64,000 bases of DNA from Allosphingosinicella deserti (GCF_003012735.1 NZ_PXYI01000002.1:434001-498000), one strand, 5' to 3'; numbered from the stretch's first letter, positions 8,951 through 18,736 are shown. Notes: generated by a model not told the origin, from the sequence alone. Numbers and translations are program-made.

Positions 8951-11575
8951 TCAGAGGCTGCGCAATGCCCGTGCCGGACGTGCCGCAAGTGCCGGAAGCG
9001 ATCCGAGAAGCCCGAGCACCAGGGTCACCAAGGCGCCGGCACCCAGCGTTCCGGCGACGATCGCCCAGTCGGGAGTCCATTCGAGCTCCAGCACTTCGAC
9101 CACGACATACCAGCCGGCGCCGGTGCCGATCGCGAAGGCGATGACGCTGACGATCAGCGCCAGCGCCGCAAATTCGAGTGCCTGGGCGGCGAGGATGCGC
9201 GGGCGGGTCGCGCCGAGCAGCTTGAGGATGACGCTGTCATAGGTGCGGGCGCGCCGGCTGGCGGCAAGCGCGCCGACCAGGACTGCGATCCCGGCAAGGA
9301 TCGCGACCGAGGCAGCAGCGCGGACCGCCACCGACAATTGGCCGAGCATGTCGGCGACAGTTTCGACCACGTCCTTGACCCGGATCGCCGAGACGGTCGG
9401 GAACTGGCGCGAGACTGCATTGGCGAACGGCCTTTCCTCCGCCGCAGGCATCGACAGGGTCGCCATGAAGCTGTGCGGCGCGCTCTCGAGCGCACCGGGC
9501 GAGAAGACGATGATGAAGTTGAAGCCCATCGTGTCCCAGTTGATCTCGCGCAGCGACGCGATCTTCGCCTCGATGTCGCGGCCGAGGATCGAGACGGTCA
9601 TGCTGTCGCCGAGCTTGAGCCCCACCGAGCGCGCCGCCTCGACGTCGAGCGAGACGAGGGGCGGTCCCTGATAATCACGCGGCCACCATCGCCCCGAGAC
9701 GATCCGCGAGCCTTCCGGAAGATCGGCGGCGTAGGTGAGCCCGCGGTCGCCGCGCAGGAACCAGGCTTCCGGCGGCAGATCGGTCATGTCGGCGACTCGC
9801 TTGCCTGCGACCGCGACGACCGCGCCGCGCAGCGACGGGATGGTGACGAGGTCGCCGCGCGGCGCGGCGCGTTCGGCCATGGTGCGGAAGCGGCCGACCT
9901 CCTCCGAGGGGATGTCGAGCATGAAGAAGCTCGGCGCCTTGGCCGGGATGGTCGATCGGATCTGTCCCGAAAGCGCGCTTTCGATCACGGCCAGAGTCGT
10001 GAAGAGGGTCAGGCCGAGGCCGAGTGCAACCACCAGCCGCCCTGTCTGTGCGCCGGGCCGGTGGAGGTTCGACAGGGCAAGCCGGAGCAACGGATTGCGC
10101 GGCCGCGGCAGCTTCGAGGCGAGCCAGCGTATCGCGCTGCCGAGCAGCACGAGCAGCAGCAGCAGGCCGAGCGCCGCACCGACGAAGCCGGCGGCAAAGC
10201 CGGGCTCGCGGGCGGTGCCGATGGCAAGCCCGGCGATCGCGGCTGCGGCAAGCGCCGCGCCGGCGATCGAGAGCCAGCCGGGCCGCCGCAGCGGCTCGAG
10301 GCTGCCCCGGAACAGGCTCGCAGCCGGCACTGTCCGGGCGCGGGCGAGCGGCACCAGCGCGAAGACCAGGGCGATGAGCAGGCCGTAACCGGCGCTCGCC
10401 AGCAGTGGCAGCGGGTACAAGGAGAGTGTCGGCGGCACCGGCAAGGCGTCGCCGGCGATCTGCAGCACCACGGCCGGAACGAGCGCGCCTGCGGCGAGGC
10501 CGGCGACGATCGCCACCGCCGCGACGACGGCGATCTCGATCAGGTAGGACAGGAAGATCGTGCCGCTCGATGCGCCGAGCAATTTCAGCGTCGCGATCGT
10601 GCCGCGTTTCTGATCGAGCCACGAGGTGACTCCGTTGCCGACGCCGATGCCGGCGACGATCAGCGCGGTTAGCCCGACCAAAGTGAGGAACTGCCCTAGC
10701 CGCTCGATGAACCGGCGGGTGCCGGGGGCGCCGTTGGAACGGTCCTGGACCTGGAAGCCGCCATCCTTGAACCGGTCGGCAAGCCGCTTGGCCACGGTCT
10801 CCGGGTCGGCGCCGGGCGGCAGACGGAGACGGTAGGCGCTGGTGAACAGGCTGCCGGGCTGAACGAGGCCGGTCGCCTTGAGCCCGTCGCGGTCGACCAG
10901 CGCGGTCGACCCGAGGGTGAAGCCCTGGCCGACGCGGTCCGGCTCCTCGGCGATGAAGCCGACAACGATCAGGCTCGCCTCGCCGATGCGAATCCGGTCG
11001 CCGGTGCGGACGGAGAGGCGATCGCCCAATTCTTCCCCGATCGCGACCTGGTTGCCGTGCGGGCGCGCAGCGATCGCGCCGGGCTGAAGGCGAAAATTGC
11101 CGAACAGGGGATAGGCCGCATCGACGCCCTTGAGCTCGACGAGGACGCTCTCGGTGCCGTCGAGACGTGCCGCCATTGCCCGCATCCGGGTGATCTGGCT
11201 GAGCTGCCCGGCACCGGAAAATGCGCGAATCTCCTCCGCCGTCGCCTCGCGTCCGCCGACGCTCAGCTGAACGTCACCACCGAGAATCTCCTGCCCGCGA
11301 TCGGCGAGTGCGGTGACGATCGCCGCCGACAGCGAGCCGACGCCGGCAAGCGCCGCAACGCCGAGGAACAGGCACACGGCGAGCAGCCGCAGCCCGGCCA
11401 GCCCGCCGCGCAGATCCCGCAATGCAAGGCGAAGTGCAACGAATCCTCCACGGGACGAGGAGGGGGACTGCGCGGGGCGCGGTAGAGGGGCTGCGCCGGA
11501 TTCCGTGCCGGCCCCACCGCCATGCTGCGCACCGTCCCCCTCGCTGTCCTGGGGAGGATCCGAGCGCAAGGTCAC
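8951..11575 (-). CDS. FtsX-family ABC transporter permease (YbbP-like)
   Basis: This is a large permease (up to 874 residues) with two FtsX-type halves, forming an exporter-like ABC complex with the ATPase encoded immediately upstream. It has a TM segment near the N-terminus (LLAVCLFLGVAALAGVGSLSAA), a long periplasmic loop and later clusters of TM helices. The frame begins with GTG at 11575, overlapping the ATPase stop (GTGA). The first 40 or so residues are low-complexity (Gly/Ser/Pro) and are encoded by DNA that matches a dispersed repeat (see 11455-11565), so the ancestral start was probably different; the conserved part begins near VALRLALRDLRGG. YbbA/YbbP pairs are linked to envelope lipid or lipoprotein handling and are often found next to an arylesterase gene, as here. 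Confidence 0.88.
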   Translation of the reverse strand: MTLRSDPPQDSEGDGAQHGGGAGTESGAAPLPRPAQSPSSSRGGFVALRLALRDLRGGLAGLRLLAVCLFLGVAALAGVGSLSAAIVTALADRGQEILGGDVQLSVGGREATAEEIRAFSGAGQLSQITRMRAMAARLDGTESVLVELKGVDAAYPLFGNFRLQPGAIAARPHGNQVAIGEELGDRLSVRTGDRIRIGEASLIVVGFIAEEPDRVGQGFTLGSTALVDRDGLKATGLVQPGSLFTSAYRLRLPPGADPETVAKRLADRFKDGGFQVQDRSNGAPGTRRFIERLGQFLTLVGLTALIVAGIGVGNGVTSWLDQKRGTIATLKLLGASSGTIFLSYLIEIAVVAAVAIVAGLAAGALVPAVVLQIAGDALPVPPTLSLYPLPLLASAGYGLLIALVFALVPLARARTVPAASLFRGSLEPLRRPGWLSIAGAALAAAAIAGLAIGTAREPGFAAGFVGAALGLLLLLVLLGSAIRWLASKLPRPRNPLLRLALSNLHRPGAQTGRLVVALGLGLTLFTTLAVIESALSGQIRSTIPAKAPSFFMLDIPSEEVGRFRTMAERAAPRGDLVTIPSLRGAVVAVAGKRVADMTDLPPEAWFLRGDRGLTYAADLPEGSRIVSGRWWPRDYQGPPLVSLDVEAARSVGLKLGDSMTVSILGRDIEAKIASLREINWDTMGFNFIIVFSPGALESAPHSFMATLSMPAAEERPFANAVSRQFPTVSAIRVKDVVETVADMLGQLSVAVRAAASVAILAGIAVLVGALAASRRARTYDSVILKLLGATRPRILAAQALEFAALALIVSVIAFAIGTGAGWYVVVEVLELEWTPDWAIVAGTLGAGALVTLVLGLLGSLPALAARPARALRSL
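11455..11565. repeat. Sphingomonad-type GC-rich interspersed repeat inside the 5' end of the permease gene
   Basis: This stretch aligns by eye with the intergenic element at 61755-61870. Both contain the succession GAGGGGGAC, GCGCGG, GAGGGGCTG, CTGCGCCGG, then CGTCCCCCTC or GGTCCCCCTG, and end in GGGGAGGA. Here it encodes the low-complexity N-terminus of the FtsX-like permease. This suggests insertion of a mobile repeat at the start of the gene, with the new sequence read in frame. Confidence 0.6.
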
Positions 11576-12255
11576 TGGCTGTCCCTCGCGATCCGTCCGT
11601 CCTGCATCTCCAGAACGCGTTCGCAGCGTTCGGCGAGGGTCGGATCGTGGGTGATCACGAGCAGGGTCGCCGCGGTCTCGCGCTGGCGGTCGAAGAGCAG
11701 ATCGAGGATGGCATGGCCGGTGGCCGCGTCGAGATTGCCGGTCGGCTCGTCGGCGAACAGGAGCTGCGGCCGCGGCGCCATCGCGCGGGCGATCGCCACG
11801 CGCTGCTGCTCCCCGCCGGAGAGCTGGGCCGGATAATGGGTGACGCGGTGGCCCAGTCCGACCGATTCCAGCTCCGCCCGTGCGGTTTCGAACGCGTCGG
11901 CGCGGCCGGCAAGCTCCAGCGGCACCGCGACATTTTCGAGCGCGGTCATCGTCGGCAGCAGGTGGAACGCCTGAAGGACGATGCCGATCCGGCCTTGGCG
12001 CGCCTTGGCGAGGCCGTCCTCACCCAATCGGGTGAAGTCTTCGCCGGCGATCCTGATCGTCCCACCGGTTGCGCGTTCCAGGCCGGAAAGCACTGCCATC
12101 AAAGAAGATTTTCCGCTTCCGGAGGGTCCGAGCAGTGCAACGCTTTGCCCGCTCGGGACTTGAAGGCCGATGCCGCGCAGGATTTCGACCCGGCCCGCGC
12201 CGGAGCCGAGCGACAGCGTGACATTCGAAGCGTCGATAACGTAGGAGCCGGTCAT
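11572..12255 (-). CDS. ABC transporter ATP-binding protein (YbbA/LolD-like)
   Basis: This is a 227-residue ATPase of the MacB/LolD/YbbA group that energises the FtsX-type permease encoded downstream. All motifs are present: Walker A GPSGSGKSS, Q-loop region IVLQAFHLLPTMTALENVA, signature LSGGEQQRVAIARAMA, Walker B LLFADEPTGNLDA and the H-loop LVITHDP. The Gly-containing PTGNLD and the short length are typical of this exporter subgroup. The gene is divergent from the arylesterase gene with only 18 bp between the start codons, so the two promoters overlap the coding ends. Its stop overlaps the GTG start of the permease, indicating translational coupling. Confidence 0.93.
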   Translation of the reverse strand: MTGSYVIDASNVTLSLGSGAGRVEILRGIGLQVPSGQSVALLGPSGSGKSSLMAVLSGLERATGGTIRIAGEDFTRLGEDGLAKARQGRIGIVLQAFHLLPTMTALENVAVPLELAGRADAFETARAELESVGLGHRVTHYPAQLSGGEQQRVAIARAMAPRPQLLFADEPTGNLDAATGHAILDLLFDRQRETAATLLVITHDPTLAERCERVLEMQDGRIARDSQ

Positions 12256-12273
12256 GTTGGGGAGAAAAATCCG

Positions 12274-12930
12274 ATGTCGTTACGCTTCGCATATGGTGTG
12301 CTGTCGCGGCTTGTCTACGCGCTGCTGCTGATGAGCGCCGGAATAGCGACCGAAGCTGCGGCGCGGGACGTTCATGTTCTCGCGTTCGGCGACAGCCTGA
12401 CGGCCGGTTACGGCCTGCCCGCGGGCCAGGGTTTCGCACCGCAGCTCGAGGACGCTTTGCGCCGCAACGGCGTGCGCGCCTTTGTCACCAATGCCGGGGT
12501 TTCGGGCAACACCGCCGGTCAGGGCCGGGCGCGGCTCGCATGGACGCTCGACGGTCTCAAGCAGAAGCCGGATCTGGCGATCGTCGCGCTCGGGGCAAAT
12601 GACATGCTGCGCGGCCTGTCGCCGCGGCAGACGCGCGAGGATCTCGACGCGATCCTGGCCGAGTTCAAGCGTCGCAACATTCCGGTGCTGGTCGCCGGCA
12701 TGCTGGCCCCGCCCAACCTCGGTGCGCAATTCCGGCGCGATTACGACACGATCTTCCCCGATCTCGCCCGCAAATACGGCGCCCCGCTCTATCCCTTTTT
12801 CCTCGCCGGCGTCGCCGGCGATGCCGCGCTCAACCTGCCGGACCGGGTCCACCCCAATTTCCAGGGCATCAAGCGGGTGGTCGGCGGGATCACGCCGGCC
12901 GTGCTGAAGGCGCTCGGCGCCGCCAAGTAG
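12274..12930 (+). CDS. SGNH-hydrolase arylesterase / lysophospholipase (TesA-like)
   Basis: This 218-residue exported hydrolase has the GDSL block I (AFGDSLTAGYG, nucleophilic Ser), the Gly/Asn blocks (NAGVSGNTAGQG and ALGANDMLRG) and block V with the Asp-His pair (LPDRVHPN). It therefore belongs to the TesA-type arylesterases / lysophospholipases. The N-terminus up to about residue 30 looks like a signal peptide. The start is the ATG at 12274 with a GGGGAG ribosome-binding site 10 bases upstream; the open frame continues further upstream only as a shadow of the divergent ABC genes. Divergent pairing of tesA with ybbA/ybbP is a common bacterial arrangement. Confidence 0.92.
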   Translation: MSLRFAYGVLSRLVYALLLMSAGIATEAAARDVHVLAFGDSLTAGYGLPAGQGFAPQLEDALRRNGVRAFVTNAGVSGNTAGQGRARLAWTLDGLKQKPDLAIVALGANDMLRGLSPRQTREDLDAILAEFKRRNIPVLVAGMLAPPNLGAQFRRDYDTIFPDLARKYGAPLYPFFLAGVAGDAALNLPDRVHPNFQGIKRVVGGITPAVLKALGAAK

Positions 12931-12960
12931 GCCTGTCCTCCGGCCTGCATTCGCGATAGC

Positions 12961-12978
12961 CTCCCCGCCGGAGGGGAG
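12961..12978 (+). promoter_or_regulatory. Hairpin that would sequester the ribosome-binding site of the acyl-CoA synthetase gene
   Basis: CTCCCC at 12961-12966 pairs perfectly with GGGGAG at 12973-12978 across a 6-base loop. The 3' arm is the Shine-Dalgarno sequence, immediately before the ATG at 12979. The fold is visible in the sequence; a regulatory role is inference. Confidence 0.4.
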
Positions 12979-14577
12979 ATGGCGGAAGAGCCGGTCCAGG
13001 ATGTGTTTCTCGGCTGCGGCCTCGCGGACGTGTCGCTGCGCGGTGCCGACCGCGCTGCGCGTGCCGTTGCTGCCGACGTCCCGGATCTGATCCGCAAGCG
13101 TGCGTCGCTTGCCCCTGCCGACGTGGCGCTGGAGGAGATCGAATCCGGTCGGGCGCTGACTTATGGCGCGCTCGATACGCGCGCCGCCAGGGTGGCCGGC
13201 TTGCTTGCCGCACGGGGCATTCGGGCCGGCGATCGGGTGGCGACCCTCTGCCGCAATCGCATCGCCTTTTTCGAATTGCTGTTCGCCTGCGCCAAGCTCG
13301 GCGCCATCCTGGTGCCGCTCAACTGGCGGATGCCGCCGCCCGAACTCGATCTGTTGCTCGCGGATTGTGCGCCGCGCCTGCTGTTCCACGATGCCGAGGG
13401 CGCCGGGCCGGTTGCGGGTCTTCGCCACGCGCCGGACGGGATCTGCCTGGACAGCGAGTATGAGGCGGCCGTCGCGGCGGTGTCCGAACTCGACCTGCGC
13501 GATTCCTGGCCGAGCGAGAGCATCTGGTATCTGATCTACACGTCGGGCACGACGGGAACGCCGAAAGCCGTGATCTACACCTACGGCATGGCAGTCGCCA
13601 ACTTCGTCAACATCGGCACTGCGATCGACATTGCCGGCAGCGACCGCACCGTCAATTTCCTGCCCAATTTCCACACCGCCGGTATTAATCTCCACAGCTT
13701 GCCGACGCTGATCCAGGGCGGCCGCGTGCTGATCCTGCCCACCTTCGACGCCGAGCAGATCGTACGATTGCTCGAGGCCGAGCGGATCGACACCTTCTTC
13801 GCCGTCCCGACCGTCTATCAGGCCTTGCTCGATCATCCCCGCTTTGCGGCGGTGCCGCTGGGACGGGTGCGACATTGGGGCTGTGGCGGTGCGCCGCTAC
13901 CGGACAGGATTGCGCTGCGCTGCCGGGATCTCGGCCTGCGTCTGTGCAACGGCATGGGGATGACGGAGACCGGGCCGACGGCATTGCTGTCCTCGCCCGC
14001 CGAAGCCTGGGAGCGGATCGGGAGCGTCGGCAGGCCGCAATTGCTGGTCCGCACCCGCATCGTCGATGCCGACGGCAACGACGTCGCGGACGGGCAGGTC
14101 GGCGAATTGCTGTTCGCCGGACCTGCGGTCACCCCCGGCTACTGGAACGATGCCGTCGCAACGCGCGCAGCCTTCACCGTGGACGGCTGGCTCCGGTCGG
14201 GCGATCTCGCGCGGCGCGATGCCGACGGCTTCTTCCACATCGCCGGGCGGCGGAAAGAGATGTTCATCTCCGGGGGCGAGAATGTCTTTCCGGCCGAGAT
14301 AGAGAGCGTGCTCGCGCTGCATCCGACGATCGCCGAGGCGGCGGTGGTGCCGGTCCCGCACGAACTCTGGGGCGAGGTCGGGATCGCCTTCGTCCTCCTC
14401 GCCGCGGGTGCAGTCGCGCCGGCGAAGAGCGAACTCGACGACCACTGTCGGGCGCGGCTGGCCGGTTACAAGGTCCCGAAGAGCTTTATCTTCGTCGCAG
14501 ACTTCCCGCGAACCGCCGCGGGCAAGGTGCAGAAGCACCTGCTGCGGGCACAGGGAGCCCCGCCGGGGATCAGCTGA
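12979..14577 (+). CDS. Acyl-CoA synthetase (AMP-forming, ANL superfamily)
   Basis: This 532-residue adenylate-forming enzyme activates a carboxylic acid, probably a fatty or aromatic acid, to its CoA thioester through an acyl-AMP. Motifs in order: the ATP-binding P-loop YTSGTTGTPKAV (around residue 195), the GMTETGP segment (A5), the SGDLARRD motif (A7), the hinge region GRRKEMFISGGENVFPAEIE (A8) and the catalytic Lys in PRTAAGKVQK (A10) near the C-terminus. All are intact. The substrate is not evident. Its 3' end overlaps the convergent phoU gene by 8 bp. Confidence 0.92.
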   Translation: MAEEPVQDVFLGCGLADVSLRGADRAARAVAADVPDLIRKRASLAPADVALEEIESGRALTYGALDTRAARVAGLLAARGIRAGDRVATLCRNRIAFFELLFACAKLGAILVPLNWRMPPPELDLLLADCAPRLLFHDAEGAGPVAGLRHAPDGICLDSEYEAAVAAVSELDLRDSWPSESIWYLIYTSGTTGTPKAVIYTYGMAVANFVNIGTAIDIAGSDRTVNFLPNFHTAGINLHSLPTLIQGGRVLILPTFDAEQIVRLLEAERIDTFFAVPTVYQALLDHPRFAAVPLGRVRHWGCGGAPLPDRIALRCRDLGLRLCNGMGMTETGPTALLSSPAEAWERIGSVGRPQLLVRTRIVDADGNDVADGQVGELLFAGPAVTPGYWNDAVATRAAFTVDGWLRSGDLARRDADGFFHIAGRRKEMFISGGENVFPAEIESVLALHPTIAEAAVVPVPHELWGEVGIAFVLLAAGAVAPAKSELDDHCRARLAGYKVPKSFIFVADFPRTAAGKVQKHLLRAQGAPPGIS

Positions 14578-15271
14578 GCCCGACCGGATCCTCGCCACGC
14601 TCGCGCTCACCGAGATGGGTACCGGTGGCCGCGAAATAGACCATCTCCGCGACATTGGTGGCGTGATCGCCGATCCGCTCCAGATTCTTGGCCACGAACA
14701 GAAGATGGGTGGCGGCCGTGATGTTCTGCGGATCCTCCATCATGAAGGTCAGCAGGGTGCGGAACAGGCTGTTGTAGAAATCGTCGACCGCACGGTCGCG
14801 CTCGCACACCTCCACCGCCTTTTTCGAATCGCGCTGGACGAAGGCGTCGAGCACCATGTGGACCATCTCGCCGGTGATCCGCGCCATTTCGGGCAGCAGC
14901 GACAAGGGGCGGAGCTCGGAGCTGCCCTCGATCGCGTGGACACGCTTGGCGATGTTCTTGGCGTAATCGCCGATCCGCTCGACAAGGCCGGCGATCTTCA
15001 GCGCCGCCACCACTTCACGCAGATCGTCCGCCATCGGGGCGCGCAGCGCGATGATCTGGACGGCCAGGCGCTCGACCTCGACCTCGAGCGCATCGAGCTT
15101 CGCGTCATTCTCGATCACGATCCGGGCGGCATCGGGATCGCGGCGGACCAGCGCGCGCATTGAATCCGCGATCGCGGCTTCGGCGAGGCCGCCCATCTCG
15201 GCGATGTTCGCGCGCAGCTGGTTGAGGTCCTGATCGAACGCCTTGATCGTGTGACCGGTCGTCGTGGCCAT
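14570..15271 (-). CDS. phoU: Phosphate-signalling complex protein PhoU
   Basis: PhoU is the negative regulator that links the PstSCAB transporter to the PhoR kinase. The 233-residue protein has the expected all-helical two-repeat architecture with the metal-binding-type motifs, for example RIGDYAKNIAKRV in the first half and RIGDHATNVAEMV near the C-terminus. It is the last gene of the pstSCAB-phoU series, 11 bp downstream of pstB. In many alphaproteobacteria phoB follows phoU; here the next gene is the convergent acyl-CoA synthetase, so phoB is not in this window. Confidence 0.95.
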   Translation of the reverse strand: MATTTGHTIKAFDQDLNQLRANIAEMGGLAEAAIADSMRALVRRDPDAARIVIENDAKLDALEVEVERLAVQIIALRAPMADDLREVVAALKIAGLVERIGDYAKNIAKRVHAIEGSSELRPLSLLPEMARITGEMVHMVLDAFVQRDSKKAVEVCERDRAVDDFYNSLFRTLLTFMMEDPQNITAATHLLFVAKNLERIGDHATNVAEMVYFAATGTHLGERERGEDPVGLS

Positions 15272-15282
15272 TCAAACTCTCC

Positions 15283-16098
15283 TCAGCCGTAGCGGCCGGT
15301 GATGTAATCCTTGGTCCGCTCGACCCGAGGATTGGTGAAGATCTCCGACGTCTCGCCATATTCGACGAGGTTGCCGAGGTGGAAAAAGGCGGTGCGCTGC
15401 GAAACGCGCGCCGCCTGCTGCATGTTGTGGGTCACGATGACGATCGCGTAGCGGCCGCGCAGCTCGTGGATCAGCTCCTCGATCTTGGCGGTGGCGATCG
15501 GATCGAGCGCCGAGCACGGCTCGTCCATCAGGATCACCTCGGGCTCGACCGCGATTGCGCGGGCGATGCACAGGCGCTGCTGCTGGCCGCCCGAAAGCGC
15601 GGTGCCGCTCTCCTGCAGGCGGTCCTTGACTTCCTCCCAAAGGCCGGCACGCTTCAGCGACTGCTCCACGATCGCGTCCATCTCCGATCGCCCGGCGGCG
15701 AGGCCGTGGATGCGCGGCCCGTAGGCGACATTTTCGTAGATCGATTTCGGGAACGGGTTCGGCTTCTGGAACACCATGCCGACGCGGGCGCGGAGCTGCA
15801 CGACATCCATCGAGGGCGCGTAGATATTCTCGCCGTCGAGCTCGATCGCGCCGTCCACCCGGGCATTGGCGATCGTGTCGTTCATCCGGTTGAGGGTGCG
15901 CAGGAAGGTCGACTTCCCGCAGCCCGACGGGCCGATGAAGGCGGTGACATGTTCCTGGCTGACGTCGATCGACACGCAGTCGATCGCCTTTTTCGCGCCG
16001 TAATAGACGCTGACGTCGCGCGCCGTCATCTTGGGCGCGGCATCGTTGGAGAGGCGAGTCTCCGCGGTCATGGTCTGCATATCGTTCATCTCTGTCAC
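15283..16098 (-). CDS. pstB: Phosphate ABC transporter ATP-binding protein PstB
   Basis: This is the cytoplasmic ATPase of the high-affinity phosphate importer. It has Walker [13 protein letters not shown] with the typical TLNRMND, the PstB hallmark [20 protein letters not shown], signature [14 protein letters not shown], Walker [14 protein letters not shown] and H-loop VTHNMQQA. Length (271 residues) fits the family. The frame opens with GTG at 16098, overlapping the pstA stop (GTGA); an ATG at 16089 is a possible alternative start. Confidence 0.97.
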   Translation of the reverse strand: MTEMNDMQTMTAETRLSNDAAPKMTARDVSVYYGAKKAIDCVSIDVSQEHVTAFIGPSGCGKSTFLRTLNRMNDTIANARVDGAIELDGENIYAPSMDVVQLRARVGMVFQKPNPFPKSIYENVAYGPRIHGLAAGRSEMDAIVEQSLKRAGLWEEVKDRLQESGTALSGGQQQRLCIARAIAVEPEVILMDEPCSALDPIATAKIEELIHELRGRYAIVIVTHNMQQAARVSQRTAFFHLGNLVEYGETSEIFTNPRVERTKDYITGRYG

Positions 16099-17324
16099 CA
16101 GCGGCGTTCGAACTTGTTGCGGAGGTAGATGGCGAGGCCGTTCATCGCCAGCAAGAACACCAGCAGGACGATGATCGCTGCGGACGTCTTCTCGACGAAA
16201 CCGCGGCTGACCTCGTCCGACCAGAGGAAGATCTGGACCGGAAGCACGCTTGCCGGCGCGGCGATGCCGGCCGGCGGCGTGGCGATGAAGGCGCGCATGC
16301 CGATCATCAGCAACGGCGCGGTCTCCCCGAGTGCGCGGGCCATGCCGATGATGGTGCCGGTGAGAATTCCCGGCAGTGCGAGCGGCAGCACGTGGTGGAA
16401 GACCACCTGGACCTTGCTCGCGCCGATGCCGAGCGCCGCGTCGCGGATCGACGGCGGCACCGATTTGATCGCATTGCGGCCGGCGATCACGATCACCGGC
16501 ATCGTCATCAGCGCCAGCGTGAGGCCGCCGACGATCGGCGCCGAGCGCGGCAGATGCAGGGTGTTGAGGAAGACGGCGAGGCCGAGCAGACCGAAGATGA
16601 TCGACGGCACCGCGGCCAGGTTGTTGATCGAGACTTCGACGAAATCGGTCCAGCGGTTCCGCTTGGCATATTCCTCGAGATACACGGCGGAGAGAACGCC
16701 GATCGGGAAGGCGAGCGCAAGCGTGACGATCATCGTCAGCAGCGAACCCTTGAATGCGCCCCAGATGCCGACCGAAGCCGGATCCGTCGCGTCCGCCGAG
16801 ACCAGGAAATCGGTGTTGAACGAGGTGCGCAGGACGTCACGTTGGTCGAGCCGGGAGACGATCGCTTCCGATCCTGCGTCGCCATTGCCCTTGTAGGCGG
16901 TGTCGACGTTGGTTGCCGCCGCAAGCCACAACGTCTCCTTGCGCTGGAGCAGCGAGGGATCCCGCTCGATCGCCCTTTCCACCCGGGTCCAGGCGGAGTC
17001 CGACAACAGCCGCGCGCCGTCCGGGCCGAACTGCGCGTCCGCCGCCGCCGCGACCGCGCCCTCGATCTCGCCACCGGTGCTGGATGCCAGCAGGCCGGTG
17101 CGCGGAAAATCGAGGTCGAGCCGGATCTCGGTCTGGCGGAAGCCACCGGCGCCCTTGCCGATCATGGTCACCAGCAAGAAGGCGAGAAAGGCAGCGGAGA
17201 TCAGGATCGCGCCCAGGCCGAGCCAGCGGAAGCGGCGCTCGGCGGCGTAACGACGGCGGATCCGTCGCTGCATCGCATTGCCCTTCCAGTCGGTCGGGGC
17301 GCGCGGAGACGCGGTCTCACTCAT
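16095..17324 (-). CDS. pstA: Phosphate ABC transporter permease PstA
   Basis: This inner-membrane permease partners PstC. The ATG at 17324 ([16 protein letters not shown]) is the sensible start, giving 409 residues and an 8-bp overlap with pstC. One TM helix near the N-terminus ([20 protein letters not shown]) is followed by a long periplasmic insert of about 150 residues. The conserved five-helix core then begins with [20 protein letters not shown] and contains the EAA-type loop ([21 protein letters not shown]). The long insert makes it bigger than the E. coli protein, as is common in alphaproteobacteria. Confidence 0.95.
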   Translation of the reverse strand: MSETASPRAPTDWKGNAMQRRIRRRYAAERRFRWLGLGAILISAAFLAFLLVTMIGKGAGGFRQTEIRLDLDFPRTGLLASSTGGEIEGAVAAAADAQFGPDGARLLSDSAWTRVERAIERDPSLLQRKETLWLAAATNVDTAYKGNGDAGSEAIVSRLDQRDVLRTSFNTDFLVSADATDPASVGIWGAFKGSLLTMIVTLALAFPIGVLSAVYLEEYAKRNRWTDFVEVSINNLAAVPSIIFGLLGLAVFLNTLHLPRSAPIVGGLTLALMTMPVIVIAGRNAIKSVPPSIRDAALGIGASKVQVVFHHVLPLALPGILTGTIIGMARALGETAPLLMIGMRAFIATPPAGIAAPASVLPVQIFLWSDEVSRGFVEKTSAAIIVLLVFLLAMNGLAIYLRNKFERRW

Positions 17325-18705
17325 AGGCTTCGCGATACTTTTTGACGACGCGCAGGGCGACGATGTTGAGGAGCAGGGTGACGATGAACAGCACCAGGCC
17401 GAGCGCAAAGGCGGCAAGCGTCTTGGCGCTGTCGAATTCCTGATCGCCGGTCAGCAGCTGGACGATCTGAGTGGTGACCGTGGTCACGCTGGCAAAGGGA
17501 TTGGCGGTGAGATTGGCGGCGAGGCCGGCGGCCATCACCACGATCATCGTCTCGCCGATCGCGCGGCTGACCGCGAGCAGCACGCCGCCGACGATCCCCG
17601 GCAAGGCGGCGGGAACGATGACCTTGCGGATCGTCTCCGACGTCGTGGCGCCCATCGCCAGCGATCCGTCGCGCATCGCCTGCGGTACCGCCGTGATCGA
17701 ATCGTCGGCCATCGACGACACGAACGGAATGATCATGATGCCCATCACCAAGCCGGCGGCCAGCGCGCTCTCGGATGTCGCGCTCGCAATCCCGATCGCC
17801 TTGCCGAAATCCCGAATCAGCGGGGCGACGGTCAGAGCGGCGAAATAGCCGTAGACGACGGTCGGAACGCCCGCGAGCATCTCGAGCAGCGGCTTCATCC
17901 ACTTGCGCACCGCGGGCTTGGCATATTGGGTGAGATAGATGGCGCTCATCAGGCCGAGCGGGATCGCGACGATCATCGCGATGATCGCGCCGATGAAGAT
18001 CGTGCCCCAGAACAGCGGGATCGCGCCGAAGCCGCCGGACGAGCCGGCCTGATCGGCCCGGATCGCGATTTGCGGGCTCCAATGGGTTCCGAACAGGAAT
18101 TCCAGCGGATTGACCAGCGAGAAGAAGCGGACCGATTCGAACAGCAGGGAGGCGATGATCCCCGCCGTGGTTACGATCGCGATCGTCGATGCGCCCAGAA
18201 GGGCGGCCATGACGAGGCGTTCGACCTTGGTGCGGGCGCGGAAATGCGGGGAGACGCGGGTGAAGGCGAAGGCGCCGCCGGCGAAGGCGAGCAGCAGCGC
18301 GACCACCGCCCCGATCATCCGGTACCGGCCAAGCGCGCTCTTGTAGACGGTCGCGATCTCGCTCGATTGCGGGTTGAAGCCGCCGGGACGGTCGCCTTCG
18401 GCGATCTCCCGCGCCTCGCGGAGAATTGCCATTCGCTGCATCTCGAACGGCGGCAGGCTGGATGCTGCGGGGCTCGACATCACCTCCTCGGAGACCAGAT
18501 TGCCCGAGACCGGGGTCCAGATCGCGATAAAGAGCAGGGCCGGAAGGGCCGCCCAGAGCGCAACGTACCAGCCATGGTAATTGGGCAGCGAGTGCGCACG
18601 CTGGCCCCCGGCGACGCGCCGGAAGGCCATCGCCCGTGCGCGTGCCATCAGCCAGCCGAGCGCGGCCAGACCGAGGACGATCAGGAAAAGAGCGAGCGAC
18701 GACAC
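17317..18705 (-). CDS. pstC: Phosphate ABC transporter permease PstC
   Basis: This is the second permease subunit, 462 residues, from a GTG at 18705. Several N-terminal helices precede the family core (IPLFWGTIFIGAIIAMIVAI, AIYLTQYAKP, MLAGVPTVVYGYFAAL) and an EAA-like loop (RDGSLAMGATTSETIRKVI). An N-terminal extension with a periplasmic segment resembles the long PstC proteins of sphingomonads and other alphaproteobacteria. It is separated from pstS by an 83-bp gap with a strong hairpin, consistent with lower expression than the binding protein. Confidence 0.95.
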   Translation of the reverse strand: MSSLALFLIVLGLAALGWLMARARAMAFRRVAGGQRAHSLPNYHGWYVALWAALPALLFIAIWTPVSGNLVSEEVMSSPAASSLPPFEMQRMAILREAREIAEGDRPGGFNPQSSEIATVYKSALGRYRMIGAVVALLLAFAGGAFAFTRVSPHFRARTKVERLVMAALLGASTIAIVTTAGIIASLLFESVRFFSLVNPLEFLFGTHWSPQIAIRADQAGSSGGFGAIPLFWGTIFIGAIIAMIVAIPLGLMSAIYLTQYAKPAVRKWMKPLLEMLAGVPTVVYGYFAALTVAPLIRDFGKAIGIASATSESALAAGLVMGIMIIPFVSSMADDSITAVPQAMRDGSLAMGATTSETIRKVIVPAALPGIVGGVLLAVSRAIGETMIVVMAAGLAANLTANPFASVTTVTTQIVQLLTGDQEFDSAKTLAAFALGLVLFIVTLLLNIVALRVVKKYREAYE

Positions 18706-18736
18706 CTTCGAACGCGGTCCTTCTTAACGAGCATCT

